DNA of 22,248 nt from CAZXCQ01 sp964639275 (GCA_964639275.1 CAZXCQ010000083.1:1-22248); one strand, 5' to 3'. Shown: positions 7,532-15,430, counted from the stretch's first letter. The notes: generated by a model from the letters alone, not told the origin. Numbers and translations: made by a program.

Positions 7532-7558
7532 GTCGTCATTCACTCTGAAAAGGTTACA
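7532..7558 (-). promoter_or_regulatory. ECF-type promoter candidate for the Spy/sigma operon
   Basis: On the minus strand: TGTAAC (7553-7558), 17-base spacer, CGAC (7532-7535), about 60 bases before the Spy-like ATG. This equals the consensus I know for Bacillus SigX and follows the common ECF pattern of an AAC-containing -35 and a CG-starting -10. The sigma factor encoded downstream is the natural candidate to read it (autoregulation). Confidence 0.5.
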
Positions 7559-7674
7559 AAAAATGTCTGGGAATACTGCCCCACTCTGTCCGAGAACCTT
7601 TTCCTGAAACCCAGGTGAGACTTACGGTAAGAAACAGCAATCCATAGACTTGAGCGCTTTTCATTGTACCATTC

Positions 7675-7692
7675 AAAAAAGAGGCCACTCTT
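7675..7692 (-). terminator. Short terminator of the racemase-like gene
   Basis: On the minus strand AAGAG-TGGC-CTCTT with the run of T continuing to six, directly after the stop at 7695. The stem is only 5 bp. Confidence 0.4.
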
Positions 7693-7694
7693 GA

Positions 7695-8504
7695 TTAAGA
7701 AAAATCCTCGATGTTCATCAAACCAATTTGATGAAACGCGCGTATGGAAGCCACTGCTTCTCGTGGGGCCTTGGGGTAGCTAAACCTGCGGCTGGCAATA
7801 AGACCATTCTTCCGATTCAGGTTTGCCATCAAAACCGCGTAGTGCCAGACCGCTGAATTACCATCCATAATGGGTACCCCGTCGCAGGAGGTAATACCCC
7901 GGCTAAAGGCAAACTCATTGAGTACCCCCTCCCCCGGAATAATGACGTCCGCCCCTTCTGCAATGACCTTACGACACGAACTGAGAAACAATTCCTCAGC
8001 GTCATGTCCATCGCCTTCCATATCGTATTCCTGGAGCGGAGGCTCCATTGAGATTATGGAAGAAACCCGCTCATATAAACCGTATTGTTTTGCCATAGTA
8101 ACAAAACGCTCTTTCATAAATGGATCAATCGTGACTATAGCAAACCTTTTGCCCGCAGAGCATGAAAGCAACATGGAGGTCTCGGTAATGCCAACCACAG
8201 GGATATCCACCAGGGATCGGGCCAATTGGAGCCCTGTATCCAGATAGCATCCGATTGACATGACGTCGAAACCTTCTCGCTCCGCCGTCATGGCTGCTTC
8301 ACAAATACAACGCTCGTTAAGAAACTCCAGGTAAGGGTACTTTAATATGACAACAGGAGCTACCTGCTCATAAATACCCTCTGGCAAACCTTTTATAACC
8401 ACTGTGTGTTCAGGTCCCAGTACCTTCGCCGCATGTTCAGTCATATTCCTGCGATAGGTGGGCAATTTGGTAAGATCTGTCATACTTTGATGCCATATTT
8501 TCAT
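7695..8504 (-). CDS. Asp/Glu/hydantoin racemase-family protein lacking the second catalytic Cys
   Basis: 269 residues of the Asp/Glu/hydantoin racemase superfamily, which also holds maleate isomerase and arylmalonate decarboxylase. The N-terminal half carries FDVMSIGCYLDTGLQLARSL followed by PVVGITE, with the first catalytic cysteine as C86. In two-base racemases a second Cys stands in the C-terminal half after the ADVI strand. Here that position reads DVIIPGEGVLNEF, so the second cysteine is missing. One-cysteine members exist (decarboxylases and some isomerases), so simple racemisation is doubtful. The ribosome site GAGAGG is 8 bases from the ATG. It is separated by 109 bases from the CocE-like gene upstream and could be co-transcribed with it. 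Confidence 0.8.
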   Translation of the reverse strand: MKIWHQSMTDLTKLPTYRRNMTEHAAKVLGPEHTVVIKGLPEGIYEQVAPVVILKYPYLEFLNERCICEAAMTAEREGFDVMSIGCYLDTGLQLARSLVDIPVVGITETSMLLSCSAGKRFAIVTIDPFMKERFVTMAKQYGLYERVSSIISMEPPLQEYDMEGDGHDAEELFLSSCRKVIAEGADVIIPGEGVLNEFAFSRGITSCDGVPIMDGNSAVWHYAVLMANLNRKNGLIASRRFSYPKAPREAVASIRAFHQIGLMNIEDFS

Positions 8505-8613
8505 AGCGCATACCTCTCTTTCACATTTCTTCTTTTGTCACCCGGCATCTTATTAGACCCTGGGGTCAACTCTTGGCTCCTTTCCCTTCGCATCCGCTCA
8601 CCCCGACACCGGG

Positions 8614-10371
8614 TCATTCATCGGGAATGATGGGCAGGAGCAGATGGGAGGGGTAGTCTGCGTTGTGGTAGACCTTGTGAAGCACTGTCTTGCTGCTGCA
8701 GACGTGACCCGCAATGTACTCCACGTTGGTCAGACCGGCGGTCCCGGTTGCCAGGTCCAGGCTTGTGATTTCTACGCAGATGCGGTGTCCGCTTTTGAAT
8801 AAATTGGCCGTGGAAAGGATCTCAACCTGATACTCGTTTATCTCGCCGGGCACGACAGGCCTCTGGGCTTCCCTTGTGAGCGGATGCCAAGGCACGCCAG
8901 GCTTTGATCTGCTGTGGTCCAAAGCCCTGTGTGAGGCCTTTAGCCAGCCCCGGGTTAGCTCTCTTTCGGGAAGATTGTCCGGAACAAAACGTTCTCCCTC
9001 CCGCGCGGTTCGAACGGATACGTCCGGGCCCACATCCTTCAGCACAATGATCCAGTTCGTATCCTCCTGATCGATGGACGCATAGAAGGTCAGGGATACC
9101 GGACCGATGACCAGGGTCTCCCTGGACAGAGGGGCGGTCATGTACCTCAGTTTCTCGATTTTCATGGTATGGGTGGGCGGCATCTGAACAAAGGCGTCCG
9201 GCTCGGTATAAACCGCCTGGGTCTGATTTGTGGGTAGGGGAGGTTCAGTGGTCAGGCGTTCCCAACTGTCCAGGTAGTATTTCCTCCACTGGGTCTCGGG
9301 CAGGGGCCAATCCGTGCTATAACGCCATTCATTCGCTCCCATCACCCATATTTTGACCGGCGGCTCATCCATAATGCCCGTGTCCTTGCCCTTGAGCCAG
9401 TAGTCATACCACCTCAAGATCTCATCATGGTAAGAGTGGAAGGGCCTCTCCAGGTGGGCGGGACCCGTGAAGATCAGCTTTTTCGGGGCGTCTATTTTCT
9501 CAAAGAAGTGTTGCGCCCCCTGCCAGTGCAACTTGTATGTATAGGCATAGGCACCCGATCCGGTATAAAATGGGACCTTTATCTTTCTGAACATCTCTTC
9601 GCTTTGCCTCATCGTTTCCTCGTCGTCGTAGGGGTTGATGAGGGTCAAAAAGACCATCTTTGATCTCTGCCCCTTCTGCGTGAGGATGTTCCATAGGTGG
9701 GCGTACATCCGGTAATCCCTGTTGTTTATCGCTTCTTCCCACTGCTGTTCAAGTTCGGGAGGAAGAGGTTCAGGTACGCCCCTGCCTTCATGGATGCAGC
9801 TGAAGGCATCCAGGTGATAGGGCATGGTGTTAATGACGCCGCCAGGGTGGCGCTCGCGAAAGCCAAGCCTCCCGCCATAGGCACCGCATGCGTCATATGG
9901 GAATATGGCCTTCAGGTTCGGCGGCTGCTGCGCGGCAGCGCGCCACTGTTCACCGGCAAACGCTGATATGCCCACCATTCCGATGTTACCGTCACACCAG
10001 GGCTGGCCGGCAATCCACTGGATGAGGTCGTAGTGATCCCACTCATCCTCGAGGTAATTGCCCTCGGACTTACCCACGCCTCGTAACTGGGCGATCACAT
10101 GCACGTAACCGTTGGCCACCAGCCGCTTGCTGTCGCCGCCCTCGATGACCCCGTACCACAGGGTTGAATAGGCTGGCTGGGGAGGGAGGGCTTCCGCCAC
10201 GTCGCGTCGCTGCAGATCCTTGTTATGGACGGCGCAGCTATAGAGTGCCGGGAACTTGCCCGGGGCATCTGGGCGATACACATCTACGGCCAGCCTCACA
10301 CCGTCCCGCATGGGAATCATGAGATCCCGTTCCTGAATCATCTTCTCATACACAGGTTCATCCGTGCTCAT
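8614..10371 (-). CDS. CocE/NonD-family serine hydrolase
   Basis: 585 residues, the usual size of X-Pro dipeptidyl-peptidase/cocaine-esterase-like hydrolases. The alpha/beta-hydrolase core (about 10-330) starts with MIPMRDGVRLAVDVYRP. The nucleophile elbow is GISAFAG (Ser136, replacing the common GxSYxG), and the GPAH segment (His306) is the likely catalytic histidine. A C-terminal jelly-roll (PepX_C-like, about 400-570) includes SLTFYASIDQEDTNWIIVL. There is no signal peptide. The start is the ATG at 10371 with AAGGAG 6 bases upstream; a longer frame to 10404 would overlap the DnaJ-domain gene. It follows that gene by 16 bases, so the two form an operon. The substrate is unknown. Confidence 0.87.
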   Translation of the reverse strand: MSTDEPVYEKMIQERDLMIPMRDGVRLAVDVYRPDAPGKFPALYSCAVHNKDLQRRDVAEALPPQPAYSTLWYGVIEGGDSKRLVANGYVHVIAQLRGVGKSEGNYLEDEWDHYDLIQWIAGQPWCDGNIGMVGISAFAGEQWRAAAQQPPNLKAIFPYDACGAYGGRLGFRERHPGGVINTMPYHLDAFSCIHEGRGVPEPLPPELEQQWEEAINNRDYRMYAHLWNILTQKGQRSKMVFLTLINPYDDEETMRQSEEMFRKIKVPFYTGSGAYAYTYKLHWQGAQHFFEKIDAPKKLIFTGPAHLERPFHSYHDEILRWYDYWLKGKDTGIMDEPPVKIWVMGANEWRYSTDWPLPETQWRKYYLDSWERLTTEPPLPTNQTQAVYTEPDAFVQMPPTHTMKIEKLRYMTAPLSRETLVIGPVSLTFYASIDQEDTNWIIVLKDVGPDVSVRTAREGERFVPDNLPERELTRGWLKASHRALDHSRSKPGVPWHPLTREAQRPVVPGEINEYQVEILSTANLFKSGHRICVEITSLDLATGTAGLTNVEYIAGHVCSSKTVLHKVYHNADYPSHLLLPIIPDE

Positions 10372-10387
10372 TTTTTTCTCCTTATGG

Positions 10388-10828
10388 CTATTGTGACTTG
10401 ACATTCAATTCCTGATAGGCCTTTTGAATTTCCTTGAAGCGCTCTTCCGCCAGGTCCCTGAATTCTTTCCCTAAATGAGCGACCTTGTCCGGATGATACT
10501 GGGAGGCAAGACGCCTGTAAGCCCTCTTGATCTCGGCTGCCGAGGCGTTCCTGCCGATGCCGAGCACCCTGTAGGGATCATCCCGCGCGGCCCCTTCTCC
10601 TGCCGCTCGATCTTCCCTCGCTTCTTCGTGGGAATCATGAGAGCCGCTCCGGGAATGGCCCGAAGGGCTAACACGCCTTTTATTGTAAAACTGAAACAAT
10701 TTCCAGGCGAGAATCAGGGCAAGGATGTCATCAATCCAGCCGACCCCTATAAAAATATCAGGGAAAAGGTCGTATGGGGAAAGCACATAGGCCAGGACGA
10801 GGACCACTATGACTATTTTGATGATCAT
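10388..10828 (-). CDS. DUF1232 membrane segment fused to a C-terminal J domain
   Basis: 146 residues. The N-terminal part (about 1-48) is hydrophobic and carries the DUF1232/YkvA pattern VLSPYDLFPDIFIGVGWIDD, probably membrane-bound. After a Ser/Arg/Glu-rich linker comes a complete J domain (DPYRVLGIGRNASAAEIKRAYRRL ... QYHPDK) with the HPD tripeptide that stimulates Hsp70 ATPase. It should recruit DnaK to the inner membrane. The start could be ATG 10828 (chosen) or GTG 10837; neither has a clear ribosome site. A weak promoter with TATAAA (10888-10893) lies upstream. Confidence 0.82.
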   Translation of the reverse strand: MIIKIVIVVLVLAYVLSPYDLFPDIFIGVGWIDDILALILAWKLFQFYNKRRVSPSGHSRSGSHDSHEEAREDRAAGEGAARDDPYRVLGIGRNASAAEIKRAYRRLASQYHPDKVAHLGKEFRDLAEERFKEIQKAYQELNVKSQ

Positions 10829-11064
10829 GTGAAACACTATCCGCGCCGAATAATCTACCGAAAAAAGGATTTCGGCGAAAGTTTTAATTTTATACAGAAA
10901 TTGTTACGATTATGAAAGATTTTTTGGGCTTCGCCCCATTTCCGTTTCTTTTTGAGCCCGGCATTTGATACAAAAGGGAATCTTGCAGGCGCGGGCAGCA
11001 GGCAGTTTCCATGCAGGCCGCTGGAACCACGGGCAGAGGCAGTAGAGGGCATATTAGAGAATTC

Positions 11065-12252
11065 ATGGTTGCAGAAGAAAGAAACTATCGGAACGTCCTT
11101 TTCATCTCTCTCTCCCAGTTCGGGATGGTATTTGCCTTTAATTTTGTCCTCGTGTTCCTTCCCTTTTATATCCACAAGATCAGCCCCTACTCCTCCCGGG
11201 ATACCCTCCTCTGGATCGGCCTGATCATGGGCGGCCCGAGCTTTGCGGCCGCCATCGTGTCCCCTTTCTGGGGTTCTTTGACTTCACGCTTTAGTCCCAA
11301 GACCCTGTTCATCCGGGGCCTGATTTCCCATGCCGTTCTCATCTTTCTAATGGGCTATGTCTCCAATCTGCCCCTGCTCTTTATGCTCCGCATCGTGCAG
11401 GGCGTCATGGGGGGAATCTCCACGGTAGGTCTCATTATCGTTTCCGCGTCATCCTCACGGGAGTGGGCCTCGAGGGACATCGGTTTTTTTCAGAATGCCA
11501 TGACCTTCGGGCAGTTGATCGGGCCGCCTGCCGGTGCAATGGCCGCATCTTTCCTGGGCTATCGGGGCGCTTTTATGACCGCCTCGGGCCTGGTCTTTAT
11601 TCCTCTGGTATTCTGCTTCCTATTTGTGGTTGAAGGGCGGGCCGGCTCAGAGGATAAAAAGGCCGAAAGAGGTCGCGCGCTGAACAGGAGAACACTCATC
11701 GGCTGGGTACTGTGTTTTACGGCCACGGTTCAACTCATGTTCCTGCCCAGTGTTCTTCCCAATGTTTTCGAGGGGTTCCATATCGGGCATGCCGCCGCCC
11801 TGAAATGGGCGGGGCTCGTGGTCATGTTCTATACGGGCACTGCCATGATCGGCAACCACTTTTTTTGCAGGCTCGCCGCCAGGGTCCGGATTGACCGGCT
11901 GATCCTTTTCGTCGGGTTTTCAGGGGCCGTGCTCCAGTGCCTCCTGTCGGTCAGCCCCGGCATTGTCGGTTTCGTTGCCCTGCGCATGCTTCAGACCGCC
12001 ATGATTGCAGCCGTTATGCCCCTGGTGTTTTCGATTTTTTCCCAGGATCTGGACGGAAAGGTTATCGGGCTATTGAATTCCGGAAGGTTCGGAGGAAATG
12101 CCATCGGTCCGATGATCGCGACCTCCGTGCTAGCGGCTGCCGGACTGGGCTGGCTTTACATATCGATCGGTATCCTGAGCTTTGCTGCCATACTGGCCTT
12201 TGCCGCGTTCTTCGACAACGCCGGACAGGAAGGGAAATTGAAGGGTTTTTAA
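11065..12252 (+). CDS. MFS transporter, probable drug/small-molecule exporter
   Basis: About 395 residues with roughly 12 membrane segments. The loop between helices 2 and 3 reads FWGSLTSRFSPKTLFIRG (MFS motif A type). The helix-5 region with MTFGQLIGPPAGAMAASFLG resembles the antiporter motif C of 12-14-helix drug exporters. The ATG at 11065 (MVAEERNYRNVLF) fits the usual short N-terminus; the frame is open upstream to an ATG at 11011 that would add 18 unlikely residues. The gene stands alone, divergent from the DUF1232-DnaJ gene. Substrate not predictable. Confidence 0.85.
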   Translation: MVAEERNYRNVLFISLSQFGMVFAFNFVLVFLPFYIHKISPYSSRDTLLWIGLIMGGPSFAAAIVSPFWGSLTSRFSPKTLFIRGLISHAVLIFLMGYVSNLPLLFMLRIVQGVMGGISTVGLIIVSASSSREWASRDIGFFQNAMTFGQLIGPPAGAMAASFLGYRGAFMTASGLVFIPLVFCFLFVVEGRAGSEDKKAERGRALNRRTLIGWVLCFTATVQLMFLPSVLPNVFEGFHIGHAAALKWAGLVVMFYTGTAMIGNHFFCRLAARVRIDRLILFVGFSGAVLQCLLSVSPGIVGFVALRMLQTAMIAAVMPLVFSIFSQDLDGKVIGLLNSGRFGGNAIGPMIATSVLAAAGLGWLYISIGILSFAAILAFAAFFDNAGQEGKLKGF

Positions 12253-12557
12253 ATTCCTATCAGCTTTCTATTCTCCATAGCAAGAAGACATTTGGATCTC
12301 TTCTGCGAGGCGTAGGCTCTACGAACCGGAGGCCAAGTCCCCGAGTTACCCCACAAAGCCCACACCCTCGATCCCGCCCGGCTTCGGACTTCCATTACTG
12401 GTTCTGCCCTCGGACTTTACTACTGCCTTGCTGGCTAGGCTTTGGTCAGGTGGGACTTTCACATTTTGTGATCACCCACTGGGTAACCTTAACCAGTTTC
12501 ATCCCGATTTACGCGGAATCCCAAGGTCCCGGGTTTACTTTGGCACGAGAATGCCGG
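12253..12557. other. Non-coding stretch after the MFS gene
   Basis: About 300 bases without a credible gene; the overlapping plus-strand frame (11937-12617) is a shadow of the MFS gene that runs on by chance. A compound hairpin at 12450-12479 has outer GTGGG/CCCAC and inner TCACA/TGTGA arms. At 12558-12564, overlapping the cupin stop codon, the minus strand reads GCATAAC, the complement of the R' box of the attC-like site at 12923. No partner box for it was found downstream. Confidence 0.4.
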
Positions 12558-12558
12558 G

Positions 12559-12900
12559 TTATGCGCGCTCAGCGCGTTTTCCACCAAAACAATGAATGGT
12601 TCTTGTACCCACTTTGAACTCGCCTGCATGAGGTACATTTTTTGGAATGAAATATTCATCCCCTCTACAAATATCAATCCGTTGTCCCTCAATTATCAGG
12701 GTATACGTGCCTTGGACGACAGCAAAATATTCATCAAATTCATGAACGTGTTCTTTGGATATTCCATCTGTTTCGCATATCCAGTAGGCCATCTGTTTTC
12801 CGTCGACGCCGTCGTAAACCCAACCTTTGACCCCACGGGATTGTTGTTTAGAGGTAATTGAATTTTCAGATTCCTTCATGAATTCTGGAAAGTCATCCAT
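12559..12900 (-). CDS. Small cupin-domain protein
   Basis: 113 residues, a single cupin beta-barrel. Motif 1 is visible as HVHEFDEYFAVVQG (H51, H53, E57) and motif 2 as GDEYFIPKNVPHAGEF (H91), giving a probable 3-His/1-Glu metal site. Such small cupins are often sensors, isomerases or dioxygenase-like enzymes; nothing here decides between these. The gene begins 23 bases after an attC-like element, and its stop overlaps a GCATAAC box, so it has the layout of an integron gene cassette. Confidence 0.82.
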   Translation of the reverse strand: MDDFPEFMKESENSITSKQQSRGVKGWVYDGVDGKQMAYWICETDGISKEHVHEFDEYFAVVQGTYTLIIEGQRIDICRGDEYFIPKNVPHAGEFKVGTRTIHCFGGKRAERA

Positions 12901-12922
12901 CTCCGAACCTCTCTACCAAAGC

Positions 12923-12980
12923 GCATAACGCCTGTTTCAGCGGGGCGGTTTACCGCCTCCGCTGAATTGCAATGTTGGAC
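12923..12980 (-). repeat. Integron attC-like recombination site
   Basis: On the minus strand this 58-base element starts with GTCCAAC (exact RYYYAAC), ends with GTTATGC (GTTRRRY with one mismatch), and between them has a strong hairpin: TTCAGCGG with CCGCTGAA and GGCGG with CCGCC, one extrahelical base at 12958, loop 12949-12952. Imperfect outer boxes, a hairpin with an unpaired base and this length are the marks of attC sites. It lies directly after one minus-strand gene (stop at 12993) and before the next (start 12900), as in a cassette array. No integrase is in the window. Confidence 0.55.
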
Positions 12981-12992
12981 GATTTAAACTGC

Positions 12993-13223
12993 TTATTTAG
13001 ATACTTGCAGCGCCTCTTGCGCTTCGCGAGGTAGGTGAACCAGGATAAAATAGGACTGGGGATATAGATAATCTTCACCGGATTCATCAACAACTCTTAG
13101 ATATCCCTCTTTTTCAGAATCGTCATCCGGTAAGATTTGATAAACCTTGCGCTTTTCCAAATCCTCACAGTCCTTGTTCTCCACACAAAGCGCAAATTTA
13201 TGATGTTCATTTGTCCTTCTCAT
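12993..13223 (-). CDS. Conserved small protein of unknown function
   Basis: 76 residues, soluble, acidic centre. The stretch KVYQILPDDDSEKEGYLRVV followed by DESGEDYLYPQSYF resembles short uncharacterised proteins that I recall as common in Desulfobacterota and other environmental bacteria. There is no catalytic motif or signal. The ATG lies 3 bases after the stop of the preceding 77-residue gene, so the pair is translated together. It is followed at once by the attC-like site. Confidence 0.7.
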   Translation of the reverse strand: MRRTNEHHKFALCVENKDCEDLEKRKVYQILPDDDSEKEGYLRVVDESGEDYLYPQSYFILVHLPREAQEALQVSK

Positions 13224-13226
13224 AGG

Positions 13227-13460
13227 CTAGTCTATAAACCTCTTGATTTTCATCTTTTTTCTGCCGATGCCGTGGGCTTCGTACCCATGCAATTCAGCCT
13301 TCCGCACGGTGCCGCTTTGGATCCTAACATTAGCAAATCCTTTGAGCTTTCGCCACCTGCCGGGACCATACTGTTTCTGAATCCGCATGATATCACGGAT
13401 CCTTCCACCGATGGCAATGGGTTCGATTTCTTCAATTTCCCCAATTATCTCAAAGAGCAC
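13227..13460 (-). CDS. Conserved small basic protein of unknown function
   Basis: 77 residues from a GTG start (AAAGGAT upstream). Sequence such as FEIIGEIEEIEPIAIGGRIR, QYGPGRWRKLKG and ELHGYEAHGIGRKKMKIKRF is like a widespread short hypothetical family often found near mobile DNA. The C-terminus is strongly basic, so nucleic-acid binding is possible but not shown. It is paired with the 76-residue gene downstream. Confidence 0.65.
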   Translation of the reverse strand: MLFEIIGEIEEIEPIAIGGRIRDIMRIQKQYGPGRWRKLKGFANVRIQSGTVRKAELHGYEAHGIGRKKMKIKRFID

Positions 13461-13512
13461 AGGATTTTACATCCTTTATTTCCATATTATTTTTCGCTCA
13501 CTTGCCGGGGCG

Positions 13513-13576
13513 ACTCCGTGGTTCCCGAGGCGCGTCAGTGCCCGGGGGCCACGGAGTTGGCCCGGGGACCGGGCAC
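13513..13576. other. GC-rich interleaved inverted repeats, possible H-type pseudoknot
   Basis: Two perfect inverted repeats interleave: ACTCCGTGG (13513-13521) with CCACGGAGT (13549-13557), and GTGCCCGG (13538-13545) with CCGGGCAC (13569-13576). Loops are 16, 3 and 11 bases, which sterically fits an H-type pseudoknot. The block 13500-13610 is far richer in GC than its surroundings. It lies between two minus-strand genes. Confidence 0.5.
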
Positions 13577-13655
13577 CCCGCCCATTCGCGACTCGGAGCG
13601 GCGCGAACGCAGAAGTCAGTGGACAGGTTCGGTGAGTCACTGGGGTATTGACGAG

Positions 13656-14090
13656 CTAAGGGATTATCTTCCCCTCACGGGCCATTTCAACTGAACAGCA
13701 ATCCTCCAAGTTCAACTCGTTGGTCACAGACACTGACCAAATGAGCGTAACTCGCAGCTTTCTTAAATCATCAGCGTACTCCCAAAGGTAGGTGCGTTCT
13801 CCGTTGCCTTGGGCTAGCGTGTGGTGCACAGGTTGCCCCCTCATCGACTTGTCCATCATGCCTGTGGTCAGATTGTAGAAATCCGCATCCAGCGTCGGGT
13901 TACCTTGTTTGTCTATGTCTTTCCAGTCGAGCCGGAGTTGGACTTTATAGCCACCACACTCGAAAGGTTCGAAGAATTGACAGACACTGCCATTTTTTGT
14001 CGTCAGTTCCTGGGAAGCCCCAGTCAACAAATCCATAGCCCAAGCGCGCACTGTCCCGGATTGCAGATCTTCAGGTTTTAGTGGTTTCAT
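13656..14090 (-). CDS. Hypothetical protein
   Basis: 144 residues, no signal peptide, no motif recognised. It is mostly beta-type sequence with aromatic residues (VQLRLDWKDID, TYLWEYADDLRKLRVTLIW) and two adjacent Cys near the end (LEDCCSVEM). A start at ATG 14090 has GAGGA 8-10 bases upstream; a longer frame to 14117 has no good ribosome site. It lies in the accessory block together with the cupin and the small conserved genes, same strand. Confidence 0.6.
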   Translation of the reverse strand: MKPLKPEDLQSGTVRAWAMDLLTGASQELTTKNGSVCQFFEPFECGGYKVQLRLDWKDIDKQGNPTLDADFYNLTTGMMDKSMRGQPVHHTLAQGNGERTYLWEYADDLRKLRVTLIWSVSVTNELNLEDCCSVEMAREGKIIP

Positions 14091-14241
14091 AGCGATTTCC
14101 TCGTGATTATGGGCCATATCTCACCGAAGCATTGATTAGCAAGTAGATTTGCCCTGATAAATTTATATTTATACGTTTTTCGGGCAAATTTGCCTGTGTC
14201 TTCTCAATAACTAGCGGTAAACATGTTTATTGTCAGAAGCT

Positions 14242-14336
14242 CTGGATTCCGGGGCCTGCCCCGGACCGGATCCGGGGTTCGCCGGAATGACGTAAACTTA
14301 GCCTCTCTTGTCATTCCGGCGAAAGCCGGAATCCAG
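14242..14336. repeat. REP-type repeat pair in inverted orientation
   Basis: Left unit 14242-14291 starts CTGGATTCCGG and ends GCCGGAATGAC; right unit 14310-14336 reads GTCATTCCGGC...CCGGAATCCAG, the reverse complement of those ends. Each unit folds by itself. The left unit recurs at 15986-16032. This GGATTCC/GGAATGAC type is a widespread REP-like sequence. Confidence 0.8.
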
Positions 14337-14477
14337 GTGTCCTCCCCCTACTTATTGAGATGTTACATTTGCCTTGTGTCAATATCAAATTTGGTTAATA
14401 AACCAAGTATAGTATATTTACAATAAAAAAACAAATTTGATGATTTTAGGAAAAAAAACCAAATAAACAGCAACAAT

Positions 14478-14523
14478 AAAAGAAAACCCCCGTGAGGAAA
14501 CCTCAAAAGTCATTTAACCGGGG
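14478..14523 (-). terminator. Likely terminator of the EF-hand gene
   Basis: On the minus strand CCCCG (14519-14523) pairs with CGGGG (14487-14491) around an inner GAGG/CCTC hairpin, and a T-rich run (GTTTTCTTTTATTG) follows. It is about 80 bases after the stop at 14602. Confidence 0.5.
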
Positions 14524-14601
14524 CTTGATTGTGGAACGTCCCCCAGCCATAAGCTACTGACCCGAAATCCAGGTCAGGCCAATCTCCGGATTGATATCAT
14601 A

Positions 14602-15093
14602 TCAATTGCGCCCCCATTCCAGGGCATTCCTGATATACTCGCGCAACGGGTCGGGAGAGCGTTTGGACCCAATTTCGGAAAGCTCCTCCTTGCTGATAAA
14701 GCCGTCGCCATTCTCATCGACTCTCGAAAAGATTCTTCGATCTCTCATTTGAAGTTCTTCCCAGCTGATCGATCCGTCGCCGTCAGCGTCCATCCGGTCA
14801 AACCGTTTTGCAGCCCGGCCGCGACCTGGAACAAGATTCGTCTGGTCCAATTCAGATCGAGATAGCTTGCCATCACGATTTCTGTCAATGGCCTGGAATC
14901 GTCTCTTCCGGGCATTGGAGAATTCCTCTGGAGAAATTTTGCCATCCCTGCTGGTGTCGATGTTCTTAATAACATTCTCGGCCCAATCTCCATTACCCCT
15001 CTGAACCTCCAGATTCTCGGCTGCGGCTTCTCCCATAATCACCAAAAGAAAAAACCCCACAATGAAACACAAAAACCCTGAACGATTGCTCAT
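14602..15093 (-). CDS. Exported four-EF-hand calcium-binding protein
   Basis: 163 residues with a signal peptide (core at about 7-20, cleavage near GEAAAEN). Four canonical 12-residue EF-hand loops follow: D46-E57 (DTSRDGKISPEE), D70-E81 (DRNRDGKLSRSE), D102-E113 (DADGDGSISWEE) and D126-E137 (DENGDGFISKEE). All have acidic position 1, Gly6 and Glu12, so Ca2+ binding is expected. The protein should sit in the periplasm or outside. The role is unknown: calcium sensing, buffering or matrix interaction. It is a single gene with its own terminator. Confidence 0.87.
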   Translation of the reverse strand: MSNRSGFLCFIVGFFLLVIMGEAAAENLEVQRGNGDWAENVIKNIDTSRDGKISPEEFSNARKRRFQAIDRNRDGKLSRSELDQTNLVPGRGRAAKRFDRMDADGDGSISWEELQMRDRRIFSRVDENGDGFISKEELSEIGSKRSPDPLREYIRNALEWGRN

Positions 15094-15430
15094 AGTCGAA
15101 GCCCTCCTGAATTATATGAAAACGCACCAACTCATCCTTTTTGAAAATAACAGCAAGTGTGGACGGTCGTGTCAATAAAAATAAAGGCCCTTAAAGGGGG
15201 CTGGGACCCTGGCACAAAAATCAGAAGCCCTTCCGTCGTTCGTCCACCTGGTCGCCGCAAAGCCTCCCGCTGACAGCATAGCGTGCGACTTCTTCGATGC
15301 TGTCAAAGGGTCCTTCGACGTTGTACCTTACAATGGGATACCTTATCCTATTGTACCCGTACTCCTCAAGTCTGGCAAACCTTCTTGTCCTATTTTCCCT
15401 AAACAATTCAAAATAATAACAGATCACTCT

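Noticed and set aside
12558..12564. Second complete attC site after the cupin gene
   Set aside because: Only one box (GCATAAC) is visible; no hairpin and no GTTRRRY partner could be found in the following 150 bases.
11937..12617. 226-codon plus-strand open frame after the MFS gene
   Set aside because: Its first half is a frame-shifted shadow of the MFS gene and the rest crosses the cupin 3' end; no ribosome site or family.
13137..13694. 185-codon plus-strand open frame
   Set aside because: Shadow across two well-supported small minus-strand genes and the GC-rich block.
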